From positions 1 to 24,083 of the forward strand of contig CALBPX010000048.1 of NCBI GenBank assembly GCA_937899055.1: a stretch of 24,083 bases of DNA, read 5' to 3'. Positions within the stretch are counted from its first letter, which is position 1, and every line of letters begins with the position of its first letter. Of this stretch, positions 16,001 through 23,908 are shown piece by piece. The position numbers and the translations under genes are program-made. The DNA comes from an uncultured Bacteroidales bacterium. GTDB taxonomy: Bacteria; Bacteroidota; Bacteroidia; Bacteroidales; UBA932. The notes below the pieces were generated by a model that was not told the DNA's origin, made no database searches, and worked only from the letters and a program-made list of their open reading frames with translations.

Positions 16001-16318
16001 TTTTTGGAAGAAGCTGTCTATTGTACTGACCCTGAACATTGTATAATCGTGTACAAGGTGCCTCAGTATCTCCAGGGCCACATCCTTGTCAGGGTTAGAA
16101 TCGTCCTTGGATTTTGCATACAGAGTTGTAATTATCCTGGATTTCATCTCGAATGTGGCCTTGTTGGTAAAGGTAACGGCCATGACAAGGCGGTGAACAT
16201 CGCGCCTGCCATTCTTGTATTCCGAAATCAGATACTCAGAAAATTTCTGAGAAAGATTATATGTCTTTCCGCTGCCTGCGGAAGCGTCAAAAACAAGCAG
16301 ATTCTTATCGTTGACCAT
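13061..16318 (-). CDS. addA: AddA-type helicase-nuclease (UvrD/Rep superfamily)
   Basis: AddA is the helicase-nuclease subunit that, with AddB, resects double-strand breaks for RecA-dependent repair. The ATG at 16318 starts MVNDKNLLVFDASAGSGKTY and gives 1085 residues; a longer reading from 16483 lies inside addB and adds no family-like sequence. Superfamily 1 helicase motifs appear in order: Walker A ASAGSGKT (12-19), AVTFTNKAT, LDEFQDTSEEQW (motif II, D388-D392 region), VGDVKQSIYRWRGG (motif III), TNYRS (motif IV), MTMHKAKGL (motif V, about 733-741), and YVSFTRPRERL (motif VI, about 809-819). The C-terminal RecB-type nuclease shows RPDRII (D near 1013) and EVIDYKFG (D near 1029, K near 1031). 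The start overlaps the addB stop by 14 bp, so the pair should be translated together. The 3' end is followed by an intrinsic terminator. Confidence 0.92.
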   Translation of the reverse strand: MVNDKNLLVFDASAGSGKTYNLSQKFSEYLISEYKNGRRDVHRLVMAVTFTNKATFEMKSRIITTLYAKSKDDSNPDKDVALEILRHLVHDYTMFRVSTIDSFFQKILKAFAVEMGSQSAYETTLDHQTAVEAALDNIYAKLGNDKEGAQLLQAMEEISLRRLDEGKNWNWRDDLLAICRKVVSPQYRGIKSDDSSQKLRKFAQKCYKRADELQKIFAEEVIELYDKVIEGAAGLDLKALKVNNAIQKFLQGRLADGKVFTDKASGKIVNNCPEELKTWLDNPHAMLNKGGNSFSISQVNDCCGQAMRSIRDLFDKYYREYVTLSLISRNLKETLLLESVSQELDSYLREHQLTLLSDAPQILSSLIDGSGTPFVYDKLGSVMNHYLLDEFQDTSEEQWENFKPLLQEGLSRGEGSLIVGDVKQSIYRWRGGNWNLLKKNVPQEFADHYDIEPLDTNYRSLENIVAFNNYMFSSSERKLWFDTAGQEDNVPPGYMVKAFMDYLQKKELAPALVSEVRDIYAGSAQHLKPEFGNVPQKGVVHVISAPLKAQMEGGAELVLWDVARKIQGLISSSLGYSLKDIAILTNKKEQAGMIANYLVGKGISIVSSESLLLDSNPVVIMLVEILRKIANPKDRGLEAVKRLYGLEASQAELLEIASEEGLYALCRRILRTFLNELQDGDMAFVKAFLDKVMDYTFSYGSSLADFLKWWDSQKQGFYIPEPSEADSVKIMTMHKAKGLAFKVVFIPFLRDKMVDSRYDLKWFTLPEDRLGYAGPLLIHMGKDLKNSEYAQANSEEEMQLCMDSLNLAYVSFTRPRERLYIYSDSAANAGTVSKALSTICSALSKDGNKLFEARTEDIDAPDGFGPYEMTDYVIGNDMEVSYSSDETDCANEEIQPEIIDSSALLHEPSNAKLRGVYEDYNIRFGVLWHELFSYIDSDGNTEGSLRQKISLAVQMFLSKNSGSILGDDPDVLSEEVAEKIGFTLRSGYDWFKDGHKVLGERSIISSGGTWRPDRIILPSEGKEWAEVIDYKFGGYDSGSESGSGKDRKYRRQVATYMKLLSEMGYGRVRGYIWYVTEDVIHEVSE

Positions 16319-19256
16319 CCCTGACCCTCCTGCAATATTTGTTGAAATCACAATAGGTACAATTACCAGTGTCTGTGCAGACCTCCATAACCGAACCCTC
16401 GGCTGTTGCCTTTTTTCGGATCCGGGCCAAAAGTTCTTCCAACCGCCCCCTGAATAAATCCAATTGGTCTTCAGAGATTTCATTTGTTATGGGCCCGAAT
16501 TTTTCCAACATGGTAAGCTGATATACGGAAAGCGTGTATGGAGGCTTTATGCCGGTGTGGAGTCTGTAAAGCAGAGCATAGAAGAACAGCTGAAAGAGAA
16601 CCGAATGATAATGCGTTCTACGCTTGTCTGTACAGAACATTTCATCCAGAAGTCCTTCAATATTTCCGTCCAGAGTTTTGGTTTTTCCGCTTTCCAAATC
16701 CTTCTTATCATAAAATTTTCCTGTTTTGTAGTCGCAGATACGGGGAATTCCCCCGCAGGTTTCGAGCCTGTCAATTACGCCCTTTATGTAAGCGTGGGAC
16801 AATTGGGCATCGGTTTCACAAGAAATTTGCTTCTCCGCATCCAGCATACGGTATGCAATTTCTGCCTTGGCCTCATCTTTTCCCAAGGTTTGAAAAATGT
16901 ATTTCTTAACACTGTCTCTTATCATAAGATTCTGGCCTTCAATTCTATGGACATGCATCTGAGAATCAAAAGCCCTAAGGATAAGATTATCAAGGTAACC
17001 GTCTTTGCGCACGGCGGATTCAATGCTGCGGGCAGCTTGAGCATCCAAATCCACGGGGAGCCCACCGGATGAACATTCTTTGTAGATATGCTCCATGCAA
17101 TAATGGTATATGCTTCCGAAGGTGTTTGCTTCAACCGTATCGGAGAGTTCGTCTTCATCGCTGAGGCCTAGGATTTTGGAGAAGAAGAATCTTCTCTGGC
17201 AGTCTATGTAGGCGTTGAGCGAAGAGGCCGAAAAATGTCTGGGAGCCGCATCTGAGGGCTTGAGATCGCTGAAGAAACCGCTCAGGCTGAGGCGGTCTTC
17301 TTCCGTCATTACAAGGCTTTCCTGGTTTGTCTTTGACGAGGACGGAACCGGAATTTTGAATCTGGGATATCGGATGCTTACTCCGAAGTCATATTTGAGC
17401 TGCTTGATAAAACGGCTTTCTTCCTTTGACTTGAGAGGATCGGTATTGGACGTATCATATATCATATAGACCTCCGAAGCCCTCTGTATCAGGCGGTAGA
17501 AGTTGTAGGCCGATATACTGTTCTCGTTCTTGTATGTAGGCAGGTTGAACGCCTCCCGCAGAAAATACGGTATGCTACTGGAACTTTCGCCACTTGCCGG
17601 ATAGGTCCCCTCGTTGAATGACATAAAGATTATCTTGTCAAAATCCAGCACCCTGGTTTCCAGCGGACCCATAATCTGAACGCCTTTCAGAGGCTCGCCG
17701 CTGAAAGGTACTGAAGCCGTCCTGACCGCAGACCTTATGGCTGAGTAAAGAGTTCTCCTCTTGTTGAATCTTATGCCGCTGGATTTGATTCTGTCCAGAA
17801 TATCCACATATCTGCCCAGAAAATTCCTCTGATGTAAAGACAGATGCTTCTCCAGATGCTCAGCGATGTCATTCAGATATGACAATATGCCGTCTGTGGG
17901 GTCTTTGCCTTCCTGCTCAAACATATCGGCCTTGGGAGCAATAAGCCTCAGCATCTGAGACAGTTTTCCTGCCGGATCCAGACCGAACGGAGATTCCGCC
18001 ATAAGGGTTTCCGAATCCAGCATGTAGAGGTTGGACTTAAGCACAAGATTGCACACACGTGAAGATTCTTGGGCATCTATCTGCTTGATATACGGATGAT
18101 TGAGTATGGAAATCAGGATTTCGCCCGGGAACAGTATCTGAGCCCCGCTTTTGCAGCTTCTCAGGCCAAGGTCTGCAAGCGTAAAGAAGAAAGAGGCCGC
18201 CTCTGAGGCCCTCAGTGGATAGCCCATGGTTATGTTTACTTCGTTGCAGTTCAGATATTCCAGCAGCGGAATTATCAGGCTCTCGTCAGATACCACAATT
18301 GCAATGTCCATGTCTTTAGCCCCAGTTGCCTTGATTTTGGAAAGGATGCGTGAGGCTATCAAAGCCTGTTCACCGGCTCCCGAAGCCGCAACTACATTGT
18401 AAACGCAATCCTTCTTTCCAAGCCCGCCGTCCGAAGAAATTGGAAAGGCAGACGGAAACTCGTCCAAACACTTTGATATCAGAAGAGAAGAACGGTTCTG
18501 CGGAGCCTTTATCATATCAGAATAAAAATCCCAGTAGAAAGAGCCTCCCCACTTTTGGAAGCAGCGCATCAGAGCTTTCTCACACTCCGAAGGGGCGGAA
18601 AATCCCACGAATACAACCTTCCCCAGCACATCAATTTTCTTCTGCAGACTTTCTGAAGGGTTTCTCAGCGATTCGGCTACCTGCCTGTACTGCATTCCGC
18701 TGTAGGCCACCCCGTCTTTTTCCAGAGATTCTCTGAACTCGGTGTAAAGCGGATAGAGCGAATCCCAGATATCGAGATACCTGCGTTTGGTATCTTCATG
18801 GGGCTGGACCTTTTCCTTAATGTCCGCAATTCTGCGCAGTGCCTCCAACTGTACGGATGTCAGTATGGATGTATCCGACTTCAAGGCATTCAAATCCTTT
18901 ATGTTGGCAAACAGCTGCGATGCATCTGCCATATACTGATCTACATCGTTGAAATCAGAAAGGATAATTCTGCCCCAACTCATAAAGTCATCTATGCTCT
19001 CGTTGTGATGCTTTGAGTAAATCTTCCAAAGCCTGAAAATCTGCTCCAGATCGTCTATGGTCCTAAGTTCGGAAAGATAATCCATCAGACGGCTGATTTC
19101 AAGAACCCTGGGAGCAAATAAAGGGCCAGCGGCCATCTCCCCCAAATGTTTGAGAAAGAACAGACCGGATCGTCTGTTAGGAAAAACAAATGTATATTCC
19201 TGCAAGGACTTCCCCGCAAAACGGTCTGCAACCTGTCTTAAAAAAGCATTTTCCAT
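16305..19256 (-). CDS. addB: AddB-type nuclease subunit with iron-sulfur cysteines
   Basis: This is the partner of AddA. With the ATG at 19256 (MENAFLRQVA) it has 983 residues; another in-frame ATG at 19277 would add seven and is possible. The first 40 residues (TFVFPNRRSGLFFLKHLGE) match the opening strand of Bacteroidota AddB-like proteins, which lack the N-terminal Walker A box of Bacillus AddB. The nuclease domain near the C-terminus has the first cluster cysteine in SLNAYIDCQRRFFF, catalytic acid and lysine in ICDYKTGK, and a terminal CTYCDFNKYC. The spacing C-x2-C-x5-C matches the three distal ligands of the 4Fe-4S cluster in AddB nucleases. The gene follows the antiporter gene by 54 bp and overlaps addA by 14 bp. 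A palindrome and a TATTTTTG box lie in front of it, so it may have its own promoter. Confidence 0.9.
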   Translation of the reverse strand: MENAFLRQVADRFAGKSLQEYTFVFPNRRSGLFFLKHLGEMAAGPLFAPRVLEISRLMDYLSELRTIDDLEQIFRLWKIYSKHHNESIDDFMSWGRIILSDFNDVDQYMADASQLFANIKDLNALKSDTSILTSVQLEALRRIADIKEKVQPHEDTKRRYLDIWDSLYPLYTEFRESLEKDGVAYSGMQYRQVAESLRNPSESLQKKIDVLGKVVFVGFSAPSECEKALMRCFQKWGGSFYWDFYSDMIKAPQNRSSLLISKCLDEFPSAFPISSDGGLGKKDCVYNVVAASGAGEQALIASRILSKIKATGAKDMDIAIVVSDESLIIPLLEYLNCNEVNITMGYPLRASEAASFFFTLADLGLRSCKSGAQILFPGEILISILNHPYIKQIDAQESSRVCNLVLKSNLYMLDSETLMAESPFGLDPAGKLSQMLRLIAPKADMFEQEGKDPTDGILSYLNDIAEHLEKHLSLHQRNFLGRYVDILDRIKSSGIRFNKRRTLYSAIRSAVRTASVPFSGEPLKGVQIMGPLETRVLDFDKIIFMSFNEGTYPASGESSSSIPYFLREAFNLPTYKNENSISAYNFYRLIQRASEVYMIYDTSNTDPLKSKEESRFIKQLKYDFGVSIRYPRFKIPVPSSSKTNQESLVMTEEDRLSLSGFFSDLKPSDAAPRHFSASSLNAYIDCQRRFFFSKILGLSDEDELSDTVEANTFGSIYHYCMEHIYKECSSGGLPVDLDAQAARSIESAVRKDGYLDNLILRAFDSQMHVHRIEGQNLMIRDSVKKYIFQTLGKDEAKAEIAYRMLDAEKQISCETDAQLSHAYIKGVIDRLETCGGIPRICDYKTGKFYDKKDLESGKTKTLDGNIEGLLDEMFCTDKRRTHYHSVLFQLFFYALLYRLHTGIKPPYTLSVYQLTMLEKFGPITNEISEDQLDLFRGRLEELLARIRKKATAEGSVMEVCTDTGNCTYCDFNKYCRRVRDGQR

Positions 19257-19260
19257 AATG

Positions 19261-19295
19261 CAAAAATATACCCGCATTTTGACAATTTATGTCAA
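19261..19295 (-). promoter_or_regulatory. Possible addB promoter element and palindrome
   Basis: In the 54-bp gap before addB, the minus strand has TATTTTTG (19268 to 19261), an exact -7 match just before the ATG at 19256. Upstream, TTGACA and TGTCAA (19279-19284 and 19290-19295) are perfect 6-bp arms around ATTTA. No -33 TTG sits at the expected 19-21 bp, so this is a weak promoter call but a plausible operator. Confidence 0.35.
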
Positions 19296-19310
19296 TAGCG
19301 TCAGATATTT

Positions 19311-21560
19311 CTAAAGTTTGTCAACTTTTTCCTTGTTACCTACCACCCAGATAGTGTCGCCATTTTCAATTGTAACCGAAGATACAGGGCGGAGGAATTC
19401 ATCAGAATCTCGTTTTTCCACTCCCACAATCAGCACCCCGAACTTGTCTTTGAAGTAAGTGATATTGGCATTGTGACCTATCACCGGAGAATTTTGGTTG
19501 AGGGTAATCTGGAAGAGCCTCATCTCTATTGCATCTTCCTCCGGCTGAAGTTCAACATCCTGATCTGTATTCCTGGAAAGCGAAATGAAATTGCCCAGCT
19601 GTTGGTCAGACCCAAGAATAAGCAGCGAATCAGACGGATAGAACACTTGCTCCTTGGACGGAAGGTTGATTGTCCGGCTGCCTCTGGTAAGCTGAATCAC
19701 AAGGGCTCCGGTATTTTTCTTGCGGTGGATGGCCCCTATGGAACGGCCTGCAAGGTAAGAATTCTGCCCCACCACGCATTTTTCCATGTGGATTTCGTTG
19801 GCCATTTCGCGGGGAACCACAAACCGCCTTCCGCCTTCGCTGTCGAGATTGGTCAGGAAGTTAGTCTCTATTCTGGAATAATATCCCTTGATTCTCCGCG
19901 ACATTACCACATAGACAATAATTACAGCACCTATGACAATGATTGCGCCCACGCTTTTTGTCAAATAGAGACCTGAAACAAAGGCAATTGCTATGAATGC
20001 AATCAGATATTTTATGGCCTGCAGGAACAACAGAGGGCCTCTTGCAAACTTGCCGTCCGCCCATATCTGGTCATAGATTCCTTCCTTATCTTTAAGACGC
20101 AGCAGTGCCCAGACAAACGGAGATATAGATATCGTAGTCAGAACAAAGAAGACCAGCCTAACCCAGAAAGCTCCTAAAGCTTCCGGATAGAAAGATATCA
20201 GAAGCCTGTTCAGGAACGGGTTCACAACCTTTGTAAGCAGGAGAATGATGAAGGCAGTCCAGGTAGTAAGAATGAAAACCCTTGTCAGATAATGCGTGAG
20301 CAATTTTTTCCATCTGTTCTGCTGGTTGAAAGTGTTCTTGCCGTTGCCCAGACGGTCTATTACGGTTTGCCACCCCTTGGTCGAATGGTTGTATATGAAA
20401 CTGAATACGCGGTCTCCGCCCTTGGCCCAGTACGGGGTTACAAAAGTTGTGAGGATTGATACCGTAACTATCACAGGATAAAGGTAATCCGGAGTTGCCG
20501 AAAGATTCTTGCCCAAAGATGCTATGATGTACGAGAACTCACCTATCTGGCACATGCAGAGCCCGGCTGGAAGGGCAATCTTGAGAGTCTGCCCGCTGAA
20601 GAGGAAACCTATGGTTGCGGCCAGTGGCTTGACAATTATTACAGACAGTGTGATTATCAGTATGTGAGGCCAATAATGCAGCAGTACTGAAGGGTCAACC
20701 AACATTCCAACACTCACAAAAAAGATGGCTCCGAAGAAATCCTTTATGGGTCGTGTAAGAACAAGTATTTTATCGCGCTGAATGGTTCCGGAAAGTATGG
20801 AGCCCATTACAAATGCCCCCAGAGCCTCCGATATGTTGGCCTCAAGGGTAATTACCACCATGAGGAGGCAGAGGCCCAACGAAACCACTATCAGGGTCTC
20901 GTCCGTCATCAGCTTTCTCAGCTTACGGTAAATCGTTGGTATAAAATAAATTCCTCCGGTAAACCACAGCAGCAGAAATATAGTGATAGTCAAAATTTTA
21001 GTCATCAGCTGCGCCCCGTCAAATGTCTTGCTTATGACAAAGGTAGGCAGCATTACAAGCAGAAGTATGGCTACAAGGTCTTCGCAGATCAGGGCTCCGA
21101 ACACCAGCTGCGAGGATTTCCGGCCTCCTATCTTCAGGTCGTCAAAGGTCTTGATTATGATGGAAGTGGAAGAAATGGAAAGCATGGCTCCCACAAACAG
21201 CGCAGTTATGGTTTCCCATCCGAAGATCTTGGCTATGAGGAACCCCATGGAGAACATCACCAGCACTTCGGATATGACGGTTGTGATTCCGGGCCCTCCT
21301 ACCTTGCTGAGTTTCTTGAAACTGAATTCCAGACCCAGACCGAACAGCAGGAATATCACTCCTATCTTGCCCCAGAACTCCACGCTCTCCACCTGTGTGG
21401 CTGTAGGCAAAAAACCTATGTATGGGCCGGTAAGTATGCCGGCCACAATATAACCCAGAACAAGAGGCTGCTTGAGAGCCTTGAAGATAATGGTCACAAC
21501 GCCGGCAACTACCAGAATAAGTGCCAGATCCAAAAGCATGGGATGTATTGCAGAGGTCAT
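19311..21560 (-). CDS. KefB/CPA2-type monovalent cation:proton antiporter with two C-terminal RCK_C domains
   Basis: CPA2 antiporters exchange Na+ or K+ for H+ across the inner membrane. The 749-residue product has an N-terminal transporter core of about 12 helices (8-385) with the family elements QPLVLGYIVAGILTGP, LLFGLGLEF and GALICEDLVAI, where E160-D161 occupy the ion-binding position. A second hydrophobic block (about 425-555, roughly four helices) is followed by two RCK_C (TrkA-C) like domains: about 585-665 (KCVVGQNSYLAGRSIGAIHR) and about 685-749 (SPVIGHNANITYF ... GDTIWVVGNKEKV). There is no RCK_N Rossmann domain, so control by NAD(H) or glutathione as in KefC is unlikely; a small ligand bound by RCK_C is more plausible. 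The start overlaps the pgi stop by 4 bp (ATGA), giving translational coupling with an unrelated glycolytic gene. Confidence 0.9.
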   Translation of the reverse strand: MTSAIHPMLLDLALILVVAGVVTIIFKALKQPLVLGYIVAGILTGPYIGFLPTATQVESVEFWGKIGVIFLLFGLGLEFSFKKLSKVGGPGITTVISEVLVMFSMGFLIAKIFGWETITALFVGAMLSISSTSIIIKTFDDLKIGGRKSSQLVFGALICEDLVAILLLVMLPTFVISKTFDGAQLMTKILTITIFLLLWFTGGIYFIPTIYRKLRKLMTDETLIVVSLGLCLLMVVITLEANISEALGAFVMGSILSGTIQRDKILVLTRPIKDFFGAIFFVSVGMLVDPSVLLHYWPHILIITLSVIIVKPLAATIGFLFSGQTLKIALPAGLCMCQIGEFSYIIASLGKNLSATPDYLYPVIVTVSILTTFVTPYWAKGGDRVFSFIYNHSTKGWQTVIDRLGNGKNTFNQQNRWKKLLTHYLTRVFILTTWTAFIILLLTKVVNPFLNRLLISFYPEALGAFWVRLVFFVLTTISISPFVWALLRLKDKEGIYDQIWADGKFARGPLLFLQAIKYLIAFIAIAFVSGLYLTKSVGAIIVIGAVIIVYVVMSRRIKGYYSRIETNFLTNLDSEGGRRFVVPREMANEIHMEKCVVGQNSYLAGRSIGAIHRKKNTGALVIQLTRGSRTINLPSKEQVFYPSDSLLILGSDQQLGNFISLSRNTDQDVELQPEEDAIEMRLFQITLNQNSPVIGHNANITYFKDKFGVLIVGVEKRDSDEFLRPVSSVTIENGDTIWVVGNKEKVDKL

Positions 21561-22864
21561 TGCTTGTCTGTATAACCCGGGCGGCCCAGGAGTCTGTAAA
21601 GATTTGTCTTGTAAACTTCAACTGCCGGCTGGTCAAACGGATTTACTCCCAGCATATAGGCCGAAACCGCACAGGAGAACTCAAAGAAATAGAACAGCTG
21701 ACCCATATTCCATTCGTCTATCTGTTCCATCTCCATGTAGATGTTGGGCACATTGCCGCTCGTGTGAGCCATACGGGTTCCCTTTTCGGCCATGTAGTTT
21801 ACATCTTCCAAAGTTTTGCCAACGAGATAGTCCAGGCCGTCGAGGTTGTCTGTAGAAGGCGGAACGGGAACCACAACCTCCTTGCTGCCAGCCAGAACGG
21901 AGGTTTCAAACATTATCCTTTCTCCGTCCTGAATGTATTGGCCCACCGAATGAAGGTCTGTTGTAAAGTCCAGCGTGGCAGGGAACAGGCCCTTGTGATT
22001 CTTGCCCTCGCTTTCGGCAAAAAGCTGCTTGAGCCACTCTCCCAGATATTTGAGCTTGGGATGGTAGTTTACAAAAACTTCTATCTTCTTGCCATAGCGG
22101 TACATAATGTTCCTCAGAGCCGCATATATCAGGGCCGGATTGTCGTCAGACCTGTTCATCAGAACCTCGCGGGCCTCCCGTGCTCCGCCCAGAAAACTCT
22201 CTATGTCAAAGCCTGCAACTGCTATCGGCAACAGCCCTACCGCACTCATAACCGAGTATCTGCCTCCTACATCTGACGGAATGCTCAGCGATGTATAGCC
22301 GTACCTCAGACTCATCTCCCTGAGAGCCCCCTTGGAAGGATCGGTGACGGTAACTATCCTCCTTCTGGTATCCTCCTCGCCGAACCTGTGGAGCATGTTC
22401 ATCCTCAGGATGCGGAAAGCCAGGGCCGGCTCTATGGTAGTTCCGGATTTGGAAATTACTATGAGCCCGTAGGATTTTTTCTTCAGATAACCCAGCAGGT
22501 CTGACATGTAATCCTCAGAGAGCGAGAAGCCTGCAAACACTATGTGAGGCGAATTTCTCTCCCCTGCGCTGGCAAAACTGTGCGAAAAGGCCTCCAGAGC
22601 GCATTTTGCCCCAAGGAAAGAGCCTCCTATTCCTACCACCACAACAACATCCATGCTTCCAAGCCATCTGGTGGCTATCATCTTGCAATCCTCAACAAGC
22701 TGACGGTCAGCACTTACCGGAAGATCCAGCCAACCTCTCATGCCTCCGCCGGGCCCGCTTCCGGAAAGGAGGATGTCATAGGCCATCTTTGCCTCATCCA
22801 GAGCCTTTTGGTAATCCTGTTCTTCCACAAACGGAAGAATCATTTCGGTATTCAGTTTCAACAT
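21557..22864 (-). CDS. pgi: Glucose-6-phosphate isomerase
   Basis: The enzyme interconverts glucose-6-phosphate and fructose-6-phosphate in the cytosol. The protein has 435 residues, the short bacterial form rather than the about 550-residue E. coli form. Visible motifs: VVGIGGSFLGAK (76-87) and SKSGTT (138-143) for phosphate binding, GGRYSVMSAVG (200-210), ESEGK with the catalytic E286, DLHSVGQ with H305, and GVNPFDQPAVEVYK with K419. The start MLKLNTEMIL at 22864 is 19 bp after the gpsA stop, and the 3' end overlaps the antiporter start by 4 bp. The gpsA-pgi order is familiar in Bacteroidales, where the two are usually adjacent. Function is firm. Confidence 0.96.
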   Translation of the reverse strand: MLKLNTEMILPFVEEQDYQKALDEAKMAYDILLSGSGPGGGMRGWLDLPVSADRQLVEDCKMIATRWLGSMDVVVVVGIGGSFLGAKCALEAFSHSFASAGERNSPHIVFAGFSLSEDYMSDLLGYLKKKSYGLIVISKSGTTIEPALAFRILRMNMLHRFGEEDTRRRIVTVTDPSKGALREMSLRYGYTSLSIPSDVGGRYSVMSAVGLLPIAVAGFDIESFLGGAREAREVLMNRSDDNPALIYAALRNIMYRYGKKIEVFVNYHPKLKYLGEWLKQLFAESEGKNHKGLFPATLDFTTDLHSVGQYIQDGERIMFETSVLAGSKEVVVPVPPSTDNLDGLDYLVGKTLEDVNYMAEKGTRMAHTSGNVPNIYMEMEQIDEWNMGQLFYFFEFSCAVSAYMLGVNPFDQPAVEVYKTNLYRLLGRPGYTDKQ

Positions 22865-22883
22865 ATCGGTTTCCTGTTAAATG

Positions 22884-23891
22884 TCAGACAAATAATTCGC
22901 TGAGCCTCTGCATTACATAGGCCGGATATTTTCCTTCATAAAGTATTTCATATACTGCCTCGGCAATGGGCATATCTACTTTGTACCTGCGTTTTATACG
23001 GATGATGGCATCTGTGGCATAATAGCCTTCCGCCACCATGTTCATTTCGGCCTGGGCGTTCTGGACAGAATAACCCTTTCCTATCATGCTTCCGAACGTG
23101 CGGTTGCGGCTGAACTGGCTGTAGGCCGTAACCAGCAGATCGCCAAGATAAGGCGATGTGAGAGTATTGCGGCTCTCGGACGGATGGGAGGCGTTAAGGA
23201 AATCAGACAATTCCTTGAACGAATTGGTAATCAGCACAGAAAGGAAGTTATCGCCATAACCCAGTCCATGGGCTATTCCGGCGGCAATGGCATAGATGTT
23301 CTTCAGCGCTGCGGCATATTCCACGCCGTAGATATCCGTGCCGGGGATTGTGTTCACATAGTCACATTCAAAAAAGTTGCACAGGGCCTGGGCATCTTCG
23401 TTGAACTTGCTGGTAAATGTCAGGTAGGAAAGCCTTTCCATGCCCACCTCCTCGGCATGGCAGGGGCCGCTTACAACCCCTATTCTGTCGTATGGAATGT
23501 TGTGTATCTGGTTGAAATACTCGGCTATGGTCTTGTCTCCCACAAATCCCTTGATTGCAGAAACTATGAACTTGCCGTCCAAAGAAACCGTGAGCCTGTC
23601 CATCACTCCAAGAAAATATGCGCTAGGTATGCAGAATATCAGAACGTCCGCACCGCTTACAACCGCATTTATATCGGTACTCATGAACAGCCGGTCCGGC
23701 TCCAGGATTACGGAGCTCAGATAAACCTTGTTGCGGTGGTTCTGCATCACGCGGTCTATGTTTTTCTGATCGCGGATGAACCACGATATCTTCTCCTGAT
23801 GGTTCATCAGAAGTTTAACCAGAGCCGTGGCCCAGCTGCCACTGCCCACCATGGCAAATTTCAGATTGCGTTTTGCAAGTATCCCGTCCAT
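22884..23891 (-). CDS. gpsA: Glycerol-3-phosphate dehydrogenase [NAD(P)+]
   Basis: GpsA reduces dihydroxyacetone phosphate to sn-glycerol-3-phosphate, the backbone of phospholipids. From the ATG at 23891 the product has 335 residues and begins MDGILAKRNLKFAMVGSGSW. It contains the Rossmann fingerprint GSGSWATAL, a conserved SGPCHAEEV segment, and EYAAALKNIYAIAAG with the catalytic lysine (K197), followed by LGDLLVTAYSQFSRNR. The SGPCHAEEV form is the one I associate with Bacteroidota. An alternative TTG start at 23912 overlaps the stop of the upstream RNase H gene and would add seven residues; the ATG is preferred because it is a stronger codon. The neighbours are rnhA upstream and pgi 19 bp downstream. 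Confidence 0.93.
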   Translation of the reverse strand: MDGILAKRNLKFAMVGSGSWATALVKLLMNHQEKISWFIRDQKNIDRVMQNHRNKVYLSSVILEPDRLFMSTDINAVVSGADVLIFCIPSAYFLGVMDRLTVSLDGKFIVSAIKGFVGDKTIAEYFNQIHNIPYDRIGVVSGPCHAEEVGMERLSYLTFTSKFNEDAQALCNFFECDYVNTIPGTDIYGVEYAAALKNIYAIAAGIAHGLGYGDNFLSVLITNSFKELSDFLNASHPSESRNTLTSPYLGDLLVTAYSQFSRNRTFGSMIGKGYSVQNAQAEMNMVAEGYYATDAIIRIKRRYKVDMPIAEAVYEILYEGKYPAYVMQRLSELFV

Positions 23892-23908
23892 AAGTAATTG
23901 TATTTCTT

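Noticed and set aside
16319..16483. Upstream extension of addA to 16483 (55 extra residues)
   Set aside because: The extra stretch overlaps the addB C-terminus, including its cluster cysteines, and shows no family sequence before the Walker A region. The ATG at 16318 fits the family start.
21521..22276. 251-codon plus-strand frame over pgi
   Set aside because: Antisense to a firmly identified pgi; low-complexity translation without family features.
23184..23897. 237-codon plus-strand frame over gpsA
   Set aside because: Antisense to gpsA, whose Rossmann and catalytic motifs are intact on the minus strand.
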